From Chlamydiota bacterium (lineage in GTDB: Bacteria > Chlamydiota > Chlamydiia > Chlamydiales > SM23-39), in contig DAIDHZ010000015.1 in NCBI GenBank assembly GCA_027451825.1, positions 1 through 50,691 on the forward strand: DNA of 50,691 bases. The letters are read 5' to 3'. The notes below the pieces were generated by a model that made no database searches, was not told where the DNA came from, and was given only the letters and a program-made list of their open reading frames with translations. Positions 34,303 through 40,917 of the stretch are shown here, one piece after another; within the stretch, counting starts at the first letter, position 1; each line of letters begins with the position of its first letter. The position numbers and the translations under genes were made by a program.

Positions 34303-34441
34303 TTAGGTAATGTGGAAGAAGCTTCTTCTAAAAAACCTTTTTCTTGTAGGCGAAGTAATGCGTAATAGATTTCGGTGGCTGAAATTTTCTTTTCCAATCG
34401 CTCTATGATGTGATCTATGGAATAAGTTCCTTTCGAAAGAT
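34303..34441 (-). pseudogene. fragment resembling a TOMM (YcaO-associated) cyclodehydratase docking domain
   Basis: Read on the minus strand: YLSKGTYSIDHIIERLEKK, then ISATEIYYALLRLQEKGFLE, then EASSTLPKSF and a stop. The winged-helix pattern with S(A)xE(I/V)YYAL..L.(E/Q)KG(F/Y) followed by a short acidic stretch and LP matches the leader-peptide-binding segment of bacteriocin (thiazole/oxazole-modified microcin) cyclodehydratases. Only about 46 codons survive. The upstream side is fused to a piece of a ttcA-like gene and the downstream side to an IS stub, so it is a remnant, not a gene. Confidence 0.5.
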
Positions 34442-34522
34442 AATGGCCTTTCTGACGCAGCTTTCGAGTTCTTTTCCTAAAGCTGTCCAAGGAGGTTTAG
34501 CAACTGGTACAAATAGATCCAT
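34441..34522 (-). pseudogene. broken duplicate of the 5' end of the ttcA-like gene
   Basis: From ATG 34522 the minus strand reads MDLFVPVAKPPWTALGKELE then SCVRKAI, almost identical to the first 27 residues of the intact gene at 32648. Similarity also covers about 40 bases upstream of the start (to about 34561), with more differences, so the copy is old. Reading continues for a few unrelated codons and stops at 34415. The break point with the TOMM-like fragment is at about 34441. Confidence 0.8.
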
Positions 34523-34629
34523 AAGGCCCTCTATTCTACTGTTTTTTTTGGTAGGTCGCAAGTATTTGTTTTACTTGATTTGGTGGATGTTGATAGTTAA
34601 AATGTCCATAAATTAAATGGGATGTTTAA

Positions 34630-34890
34630 ATGGAAATTAATTCGTTACAAAATAATTCATTGCAATCAACGTTTTTTGATTCTTCATTTTGGACTCACTG
34701 CTTGTTAGGCAATCTTTCTGATGCAGAAAAAGAAGCGGCAGTGGTAGCCATTGAAGAATGGATTCAGTGTTTAGATCCTGAAACGTTACAGTATATTCTT
34801 CAAAATACTAAATCGGATGTAGTACGAGCATGTGTTAAAATTTTATTATACGCAATAGATCCAAGTTTGGTTCCTGATTTTCGTAAATAA
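34630..34890 (+). CDS. small hypothetical protein
   Basis: 86 residues, no signal or membrane segment. N-terminal Asn/Ser-rich part (MEINSLQNNSLQSTFF) followed by an acidic helical region (LSDAEKEAAVVAIEEWIQCL) and further helices ending in PSLVPDFRK. No family recognised. A possible weak GGGATG lies at 34619. The AT-rich codon use and the position after decayed mobile DNA make it accessory; it may be a small secreted or regulatory protein or part of a larger lost gene. Confidence 0.45.
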   Translation: MEINSLQNNSLQSTFFDSSFWTHCLLGNLSDAEKEAAVVAIEEWIQCLDPETLQYILQNTKSDVVRACVKILLYAIDPSLVPDFRK

Positions 34891-34959
34891 CACAAGTTTC
34901 TAATGATGAGCGAAGCAACGCTTCGTCCTCCATTTCTGATTCTTAGATATCCCTCCTGG

Positions 34960-35134
34960 TATAAACTCGTTCCAGTTCAAAGTCCCTGTTTCTGCAGCGT
35001 CGGATTTATCCTAAATTTTGTCTCGCTTCCAGCGCGGTAGCTTTTCTCAAGTTGATCTGCTCGCCAGCTTCGCCTGATTCAAAATCAGGGCTCTTCCTTG
35101 GCATAGTTCCAACTTTTGAATTCGTTTGTGTATA
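34960..35134. repeat. diverged palindromic element, CGTTCCAGTTCAAAG type
   Basis: Begins TATAAACTCGTTCCAGTTCA, which resembles the end of the element at position 1 (TATACCCGTTCCAGTTGA). The right end CTTTTGAATTCGTTTGTGTA is an imperfect complement. Inside are CGTCGG, GAGC and CTTCC blocks comparable to those of the elements at 2013 and 4231. It is therefore an old member of the same group. It occupies the space in front of the SUKH-hprK operon. Confidence 0.65.
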
Positions 35135-35179
35135 TCATGGTTTGAAAAAAAGATTGTTCACCGATATGATTTCGTTTTC

Positions 35180-35968
35180 ATGAATGATCTTGCAAAACAG
35201 TTTTATGTTGAAGGCGGCGATGCAAAATTCGAGGGGATTTTGATTTTGCATGAAAATCGAGATTTTTCTTGGGCGGAACTCTCAGAAAAAGTCTTCGATT
35301 TGCCGAGAAGCTGGTTTGAACTAAGTCACATATCTAAAGAAGAGCGTGTTGAGTTCGTTTGCGATTTATGGCTGGATCGTCTTCCCTTTCATCCAAAAGC
35401 GCATCCGTTTTTCTTTCAGTTTTTTGCAAGGCTTGATGATGTAGCGATTGTCGTGGTGAAAAAAGAGGGTGAGTTTTCTTCTGAAATGGTCTATAGCCTT
35501 GCAGATAACAGCACTTTCTTTCGTGGGTTTCCTCCCGCAATCGATCAGGATATTTCTCTTTTTAAAACAGAAATTGGTCACGGACTTCCTCGTGATTATT
35601 TGTCGTTTTTAAAGCTTCATAATGGGTTTGGGAAATTGTCGGAGGCAGGTCTTTTGAACATGGATGAGGTTGTCTTGGCAAGAGGTTTGCTGAGAGATTC
35701 TTTGCTCTATGGTGAAAATGAGATCCGCTTTGAAGATCATTTAGTCGATCCGAATTCTTTAATTCCTTTTTATGAAGATTATGGGCTGAGTTCATTTCAA
35801 TGTTTTTTTACGGACTGGTATCCAAATAGTGAAATGGGAAATGTCTATTTTTCAGGGATCAATCATACGATCTCTGATGTGAAACATCGTAAAGAGGGAG
35901 AACCATTGGCATTTACTAGTTTCTTGGAATGGCTTGTCTCTTATCTAGAAGGAATGAACTTTCCATGA
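35180..35968 (+). CDS. SMI1/KNR4 (SUKH) domain protein
   Basis: 262 residues from the ATG at 35180; an upstream TTG at 35126 would read out of the palindromic element and is less likely. The C-terminal half shows the SUKH pattern: PPAIDQDISLFKTEIGHGLP near 134-153, then DYLSFLKLHNGFGKLSEAGL near 154-173, and AFTSFLEWLVSYLEG at the end. SUKH proteins include yeast Knr4 and many immunity proteins of contact-dependent toxins. Here it is fused in operon with hprK (ATGA overlap) with no toxin nearby, so a regulatory role in the HPr pathway is a reasonable guess. Confidence 0.7.
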   Translation: MNDLAKQFYVEGGDAKFEGILILHENRDFSWAELSEKVFDLPRSWFELSHISKEERVEFVCDLWLDRLPFHPKAHPFFFQFFARLDDVAIVVVKKEGEFSSEMVYSLADNSTFFRGFPPAIDQDISLFKTEIGHGLPRDYLSFLKLHNGFGKLSEAGLLNMDEVVLARGLLRDSLLYGENEIRFEDHLVDPNSLIPFYEDYGLSSFQCFFTDWYPNSEMGNVYFSGINHTISDVKHRKEGEPLAFTSFLEWLVSYLEGMNFP

Positions 35969-36918
35969 AAGAAAAGAAATCCGATTATTTGGTAAAGCAT
36001 TTTTATGAGCAGCATGGAAAAGATTTGGGGCTTTATCTTTTATCCGGAAAAGAAGGGCTTTCTAAGAGCATTTATAAAGCGGAAGTACATCGGCCCGGTT
36101 TAAGTCTGGCAGGCTATTTAAAAGGCTTTGTTTTCAGCCGCATCTTGGTGTTTGGAAAGCAAGAGCTTGAGTATTTGCGCGAATTAACGCATGAAACACG
36201 CATGGAAAGATTGGGAGCGATTTTGAATCGTCAGACTCCGGCGGTGATTTTGTCAAGAGGCTTGAAACCTCCCAAAGAACTCACATTGTGTTGTGAAAAA
36301 GAAAAAATTTCTCTTTTTCAAGCGAATGTTTCGGCGACGAATTTGCTTTCACGGATTACTTTTTTACTTTATGAAGAATTTTGTCCAAGCATCACAATGC
36401 ATGGAACTTTGGTGGAAGTGTTTGGCGTGGGACTTTTGATTCAAGGAGAATCATCCGTTGGAAAAAGTGAAGCGGCCCTTGGTTTGATTGAAAGAGGGCA
36501 TCGATTGATTTCGGATGATGTGGTTCGTGTGAAAAAAACAGAAGGCTCGTTTTTGGTCGGCTCAGGTCCTGAGTTGACACGTCATTTGATGGAAATTCGA
36601 GGCATTGGAATTATTAATGTCGCAAACCTTTACGGAGCTGTTTGCGTTCGTCCTGATAAGGGAATTGATATTGTCGTGAAATTGGAACCTTGGGATGATC
36701 ACCATTTTTATGATCGTGTCGGATTGGATGAGAAATTTATTGATGTTCTTGGAGTGAGCGTCCCTTTTCATGTTCTTCCTGTAAAACCGGGTCGTGATGT
36801 TGTTTTGTTATTAGAAACAACGGCGTTAAATCATCGCTTAAAAAACATGGGATATCATTCTGCAAAAGAATTTAATGCAAAACTCTTGGCTACAATTTCG
36901 GGGAAGAAAAAAGGATGA
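35965..36918 (+). CDS. hprK: HPr kinase/phosphorylase
   Basis: 317 residues from the ATG at 35965, which overlaps the upstream stop. It phosphorylates the regulatory serine of HPr with ATP or pyrophosphate and reverses this with phosphate. The substrate-binding N domain is followed by MHGTLVEVFGVGLLIQGESS and the P-loop GESSVGKSEAAL (usual GxSGxGKSE with one Gly to Ser change), ISDDVVRVKK, and the HprK signature LMEIRGIGIINVANLYG. All key residues of the Walker A site are kept. Operon: SUKH-hprK-ptsH-ptsI. Confidence 0.94.
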   Translation: MKEKKSDYLVKHFYEQHGKDLGLYLLSGKEGLSKSIYKAEVHRPGLSLAGYLKGFVFSRILVFGKQELEYLRELTHETRMERLGAILNRQTPAVILSRGLKPPKELTLCCEKEKISLFQANVSATNLLSRITFLLYEEFCPSITMHGTLVEVFGVGLLIQGESSVGKSEAALGLIERGHRLISDDVVRVKKTEGSFLVGSGPELTRHLMEIRGIGIINVANLYGAVCVRPDKGIDIVVKLEPWDDHHFYDRVGLDEKFIDVLGVSVPFHVLPVKPGRDVVLLLETTALNHRLKNMGYHSAKEFNAKLLATISGKKKG

Positions 36919-37181
36919 AACTGACTTGCAAAGTGAAAGTAAAAAATGCACTGGGTTTACATACTCGACCCGCTGCTGCCATTGTGAAATTGCTTCAGCC
37001 CAGAAAGTCTTCTGTTCATTTTATGTATAAAAATGAGAAAATCAATGCCCGAAGTATTATGAGCATCTTGATTTTGGCAGCGAAGAAAAATACGCAGCTT
37101 GAAATTGTTGTCGAAGGGGAAGATGCAGAGCTTACGATGTCTCAATTGGTGATGGCGTTTGATCAGGGGTTTGGGGAATGA
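36915..37181 (+). CDS. ptsH: phosphocarrier protein HPr
   Basis: 88 residues. The active site NALGLHTRPAAAIVKL places the phosphorylatable His at residue 16. INARSIMSILILAA carries Ser47, the equivalent of Ser46 that HprK phosphorylates. Both sites being present agrees with the hprK gene immediately upstream (4-base overlap). ptsI follows with another 4-base overlap. Confidence 0.95.
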   Translation: MKLTCKVKVKNALGLHTRPAAAIVKLLQPRKSSVHFMYKNEKINARSIMSILILAAKKNTQLEIVVEGEDAELTMSQLVMAFDQGFGE

Positions 37182-38935
37182 AAGAAATTGTTCTTAGAGG
37201 CTCTCCGATAAGTAAGGGAATTGGCATTGGTTTTCCTGTTTTTTTAAATGTAGACGGCGAAATACCTGAAGAGTTCATTCCTAAAAAAGAAGTTGAAGAA
37301 GAGATTCATCGTTATCGGAACGCTCTTGATTTAAGTCGTAAAGATTTAGAAAGTTTGCAAAGAGAATCTTTAGAAAAAGGTCATTCGGAAGTGGCTTTGA
37401 TTTTGGAGTCTCATTTGGAGATGATAAAAGATCCTTTCATCACAAGCGGGGTTGAAAAAAAGGTTCGAGAAACAGGACAAAACATAGAAGTGATCTTTCA
37501 TCATTTGATTGATGAATATCGAGATCGCTTTAATCTTTTGAAAGATTCCTATTTTCGAGAACGGATTCGAGACATTGAAGATGTATCGCAAAGAATTTTA
37601 GGGCATTTGCGTCCTTTCAATCGGATGAAATTATCGGACGTTCCTCAGAATTCGGTCATTTTAGCAGATGAGCTTGTTCCTTCCGAAACAGTAGAGGCAA
37701 ATGTCTCTTTGGTGAGTGCTTTTGTCACAGAATCGGGAGGACTGACTTCTCATGCAGCCATTGTTGCTAGGGCGAAGGGGATTCCTTATGTTGCCAACGT
37801 AGACTTAAAATTCCTAAAAAATGAAGAGTTGAAGTCTTTAATTGTTGATGGTTCTCAAGGAATTATTATTGTAAATCCAGAAGAAGAGACTTTGAAAAAA
37901 TATGAAGAGCTCAAAAAACGAGATCTTCAAGAAACTTTGTCTTTAACAAAAGACTCTCATTTGAAAAGTGAAACGATCGATGGATATGAGGTCAGGGTTT
38001 TTGCAAACTTAGAAAATCCTCAAGAGATTGATCAGATTCTTCAAAACGGAGCTTTTGGAATTGGGCTGTTTCGTTCCGAGTATTTGTTTTTATCGAAAAG
38101 ATTGCTACCCACTGAAGAAGAGCAGTTTAGAATATATCAAGAGATGCTTCAAAACTTAAATGGCAAGCCTCTTGTGATTCGCGTGTTTGATTTGGGTGGA
38201 GATAAAAAAGTGTCTCTTCCTTTAGATCATCCTGATATGAAGTATTTTTTAGATCTTGGCCATGAAACAAACCCTGTTTTGGGTTGTAGAGCGATTCGAT
38301 TTTTACTTCGATATCCGGAAATTTTAGAAGCGCAGCTTCGAGCAATTGTTCGAGCAAGTCGCTATGGCGATATCCATATTCTCATTCCGATGGTTTCTGA
38401 TATTTCTGAGATTCGTTTTGTGCGTCAAAAAATCTTAGAGATTCAAGAAGAGTTCATGCGAAAAAAAGAAACCATTGCAAAGACAATCCCCATTGGGTGC
38501 ATGATTGAAGTTCCCTCCTCTGCTTTGATGTGCGATGTGATTGCTCCTGAGGTTGATTTTTTATCCATTGGAACAAACGATCTCATTCAATATGTGCTTG
38601 CGGCAGATCGTGTGAATCCTTACACGTCTCATCTTTACTTTGCAATTCATCCGAGTATTTTGCGACTCATTCGGATGGTTGTCTCTTTTGCGAAGATTGC
38701 GAAAAAACCGGTTTGTATTTGCGGCGAAATTGCAACAGATCCTCTGATCATTCCGATTTTGGTGGGATTAGGGGTGACAGAATTTTCTGTCGCAGCGCGC
38801 TTCATTCCTTTAGTGAAGCACACAGTGAGAAAGTGGAGAATTGTAGAAGCTTGTCGTTTAGCGGAAGGCGCTTTAGAACTCTCTTCGTTTGAAGAGTTAA
38901 GACGATACCTCAGCCAAGAAGTATCGACACGTTAA
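37178..38935 (+). CDS. ptsI: PTS enzyme I (phosphoenolpyruvate-protein phosphotransferase)
   Basis: 585 residues, normal length. It transfers phosphate from PEP to HPr. The swivelling His domain has GGLTSHAAIVARAKGIPYVA with His192. The PEP-binding barrel has GIGLFRSEYLFL near 290, VFDLGGDKK near 339, GCMIEVPSSALMCD near 445-458, DFLSIGTNDLIQYVLAADR near 464-482 and VCICGEIATDP near 514. No sugar-specific EII is in this window, so here the system may act in regulation. The gene converges with ybaB. Confidence 0.95.
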   Translation: MKEIVLRGSPISKGIGIGFPVFLNVDGEIPEEFIPKKEVEEEIHRYRNALDLSRKDLESLQRESLEKGHSEVALILESHLEMIKDPFITSGVEKKVRETGQNIEVIFHHLIDEYRDRFNLLKDSYFRERIRDIEDVSQRILGHLRPFNRMKLSDVPQNSVILADELVPSETVEANVSLVSAFVTESGGLTSHAAIVARAKGIPYVANVDLKFLKNEELKSLIVDGSQGIIIVNPEEETLKKYEELKKRDLQETLSLTKDSHLKSETIDGYEVRVFANLENPQEIDQILQNGAFGIGLFRSEYLFLSKRLLPTEEEQFRIYQEMLQNLNGKPLVIRVFDLGGDKKVSLPLDHPDMKYFLDLGHETNPVLGCRAIRFLLRYPEILEAQLRAIVRASRYGDIHILIPMVSDISEIRFVRQKILEIQEEFMRKKETIAKTIPIGCMIEVPSSALMCDVIAPEVDFLSIGTNDLIQYVLAADRVNPYTSHLYFAIHPSILRLIRMVVSFAKIAKKPVCICGEIATDPLIIPILVGLGVTEFSVAARFIPLVKHTVRKWRIVEACRLAEGALELSSFEELRRYLSQEVSTR

Positions 38936-38953
38936 TGTTATATAGATGCGGTA

Positions 38954-39244
38954 TTAGCCAAAAAGAGATGAAGTGAGATTGGGCGTGGGTTGCTTTTCAT
39001 CGATTTTGCGAGAAGCATCTTGAAAGGCTGCTACGATGAGATCTTGGAGTGCTTCAAGGTCGCTGACACATTCTGGTTTAATCGTGATTTTTTGAAGTTC
39101 TTTTTCTCCATTAAGAACGAGCGTGACAAGACCCGCGCCTGCGCTTCCTTCGATTTGAGTGGTTTGCATCTCATTTTTGAGTTGAGAGAGTTGCGCTTGC
39201 ATTAGACGCGCTTGTTTTTTCATTTTAGAAAAACCGCTTCCCAT
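38954..39244 (-). CDS. ybaB: YbaB/EbfC nucleoid-associated protein
   Basis: 96 residues. Family features: FSKMKKQARLMQAQLSQLKNEM helix at the start, then TQIEGSAGAGLVTLVLNGEKELQKITI and a C-terminal helical LQDLIVAAFQDASRKIDEK. It forms DNA-binding dimers. Located 14 bases after dnaX in the same direction, as in most bacteria (dnaX-ybaB) and in Chlamydia next to ptsI. Confidence 0.93.
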   Translation of the reverse strand: MGSGFSKMKKQARLMQAQLSQLKNEMQTTQIEGSAGAGLVTLVLNGEKELQKITIKPECVSDLEALQDLIVAAFQDASRKIDEKQPTPNLTSSLFG

Positions 39245-39258
39245 AATTGAAATCCTTG

Positions 39259-40818
39259 TTAATGAATTTTTAATGAACCTTCTAATTCTACAGCTGCAAA
39301 TCGCATCAGTGTTGCATAGTGGCTTTGATGAAGTTCTGTTGTGTCTTTGGCTGGGTCGGAAATCGTGGTTTTGGTTGTCTCGGCATTTGCATCTTTGCAG
39401 TCTTTAACTTGGATTGCATCAATGCTTTGCTTTTGTAGATCCGGAGCTCTGACTTTGTTAACATTTTCATTTTCGGTTGCGCTCGGTATTGGTTCTTGCT
39501 TAGGCCGTTTTTTTTCAGAGATGTTTTCTGTGCCCGATGGAGTGTTTTTAGATTCTTGAGGAAGAGGTGAGATGATTTTTGTTTCCGGAGGCGTCTCTAA
39601 AGAGATCGGTTTGGCAGGGATATTGATTTCAGGGGCTTTTGGTTCAGGTTGTTTTATGACGTCGATAGAAGGGGCCGTTTTGATTGTGTGTTCCAGTTCG
39701 GAAAGGCGCCTTGCCAACACTTCAATGGGGATTCTTTGCTTGCTTTTGATGATGTGAAGAAGCGTCATTTCAAGAAAGATTCTTTGAGAAAGACTTTTTT
39801 GAAGCGAGATCTCGGCATTGAGTAAATATTCTAAAATATAAAGACACTGGGGCTGTATGTAAAAAGAGGCCGACTTTGCATAGCGGGGTCCAAGAGCCGG
39901 AGGAAGAGCTGTTTCTCCAAGTGTTTTATAAAGAGATAAGAATCTGTAATGTTCAATGAGCTGAGAAAAGAAATGAGAGATATTTTTTCCTGTTTGCATG
40001 AGATGATGGGTTAAGGAAAAAGCAAAACTAAAATCTTGCTCTTGAAACGCACTGTCGAGAGCGAAAAATTGTTCTTGATCAATGAGCCCAAACATCTCTT
40101 GAACAGCATGGACAGTGACGGGCCCATCTAAAAAGCAAAGGATTTGATCAAAAAGAGATTCAGCATCGCGAAGAGATCCATCTGCAATCATGGCAATTTT
40201 ATGAAGAGCCGCGCTTTCAGCATCTCGTTTGAGGTCCTGGGCAATTTGTTCGAGCTTTGCAATGATTTGCTGCTCTGAAATTTTCCCAAGATCAAATCGT
40301 TGGCATCTGCTGATGATCGTGGGTAAAACTTTATGCGCTTCTGTGGTTGCAAAGAAAAATTTTGCTTTTTCAGGAGGCTCTTCGAGGGTTTTTAAGAGAG
40401 CGTTAAAGGCCTCTTTGGTGAGCATGTGGACTTCGTCGATGATATAAATTTTATAGCGTCCATGCGTGGGCGCGTATCCAATGGTCTCATTGATTTCTCG
40501 GATATCATCGATTCCTCGATTGGAGGCCCCATCGATTTCAATCACATCGAGCGATTGACCTGCGATGATGGATTGGCAAGAAGTACATTTGTTGCAGGGT
40601 TCTAGATTTGCATCTAAAGATTCGCAGTTGAGTGCTTTGGCAAAAAGACGGGCAAGTGTTGTTTTCCCAACACCTCGCGATCCGGAAAAGAGATAGGCGT
40701 GAGCTACTTTTTGGAATTTCAAGGCATTTTTGAGAGTCGTTACGACGGATTCTTGACCTACGACATCTTCAAAGCGCTGAGGACGGTATTTGCGAGCTAA
40801 AACCTGGTATTTTTCCAT
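39259..40818 (-). CDS. dnaX: DNA polymerase III subunit gamma/tau
   Basis: 519 residues. Domains I-III of the clamp-loader ATPase: FSGSRGVGKTTLARLFAKAL (Walker A, near 44-63), the zinc site CNKCTSC near 77-83 (with an earlier Cys), IYIIDEVHMLTKEAFNALLKTLEEPP (Walker B and sensor) near 119-144, and the arginine-finger TIISRCQRFDL near 162-172. From about 385 onwards comes a Pro/Thr/Glu-rich linker and a short tau-specific tail. Codons 435-437 (GAA AAA AAA) make a perfect A AAA AAA slippery site; a -1 shift would end the protein after two more residues at 439, close to the size of E. coli gamma. Confidence 0.95.
   Translation of the reverse strand: MEKYQVLARKYRPQRFEDVVGQESVVTTLKNALKFQKVAHAYLFSGSRGVGKTTLARLFAKALNCESLDANLEPCNKCTSCQSIIAGQSLDVIEIDGASNRGIDDIREINETIGYAPTHGRYKIYIIDEVHMLTKEAFNALLKTLEEPPEKAKFFFATTEAHKVLPTIISRCQRFDLGKISEQQIIAKLEQIAQDLKRDAESAALHKIAMIADGSLRDAESLFDQILCFLDGPVTVHAVQEMFGLIDQEQFFALDSAFQEQDFSFAFSLTHHLMQTGKNISHFFSQLIEHYRFLSLYKTLGETALPPALGPRYAKSASFYIQPQCLYILEYLLNAEISLQKSLSQRIFLEMTLLHIIKSKQRIPIEVLARRLSELEHTIKTAPSIDVIKQPEPKAPEINIPAKPISLETPPETKIISPLPQESKNTPSGTENISEKKRPKQEPIPSATENENVNKVRAPDLQKQSIDAIQVKDCKDANAETTKTTISDPAKDTTELHQSHYATLMRFAAVELEGSLKIH
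39508..39516 (-). promoter_or_regulatory. dnaX: candidate -1 ribosomal frameshift site in dnaX
   Basis: On the coding strand G followed by eight A and CGG. In frame the codons are GAA AAA AAA CGG, giving the classic A AAA AAA heptamer with both P- and A-site codons able to re-pair after -1 slippage. In the -1 frame the next codons are ACG GCC TAA. E. coli dnaX uses A AAA AAG with a stop soon after to make gamma. Transcript slippage on the eight-base A run would give the same product. No clear stimulatory hairpin or upstream Shine-Dalgarno could be identified by eye. Confidence 0.55.
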
Positions 40819-40917
40819 ATATTTGGATCGAATCTTTTTTTGTCTATCTTACCTTTTCAGCCTATTTCTCGGAAACCATTCTTGAGTCAATTTCGGTGAA
40901 TCGATTAACATGAAAGT

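Noticed and set aside
34287..34490. 67-codon minus-strand ORF as a functional winged-helix protein.
   Set aside because: It reads across the join of the ttcA fragment (in the wrong frame) and the TOMM-like fragment, and starts at a TTG with no ribosome binding site.
35126..35179. TTG start at 35126 for the SUKH gene.
   Set aside because: These codons come from the end of a palindromic element and have no family similarity; the ATG at 35180 is more likely, although it lacks a clear ribosome binding site too.
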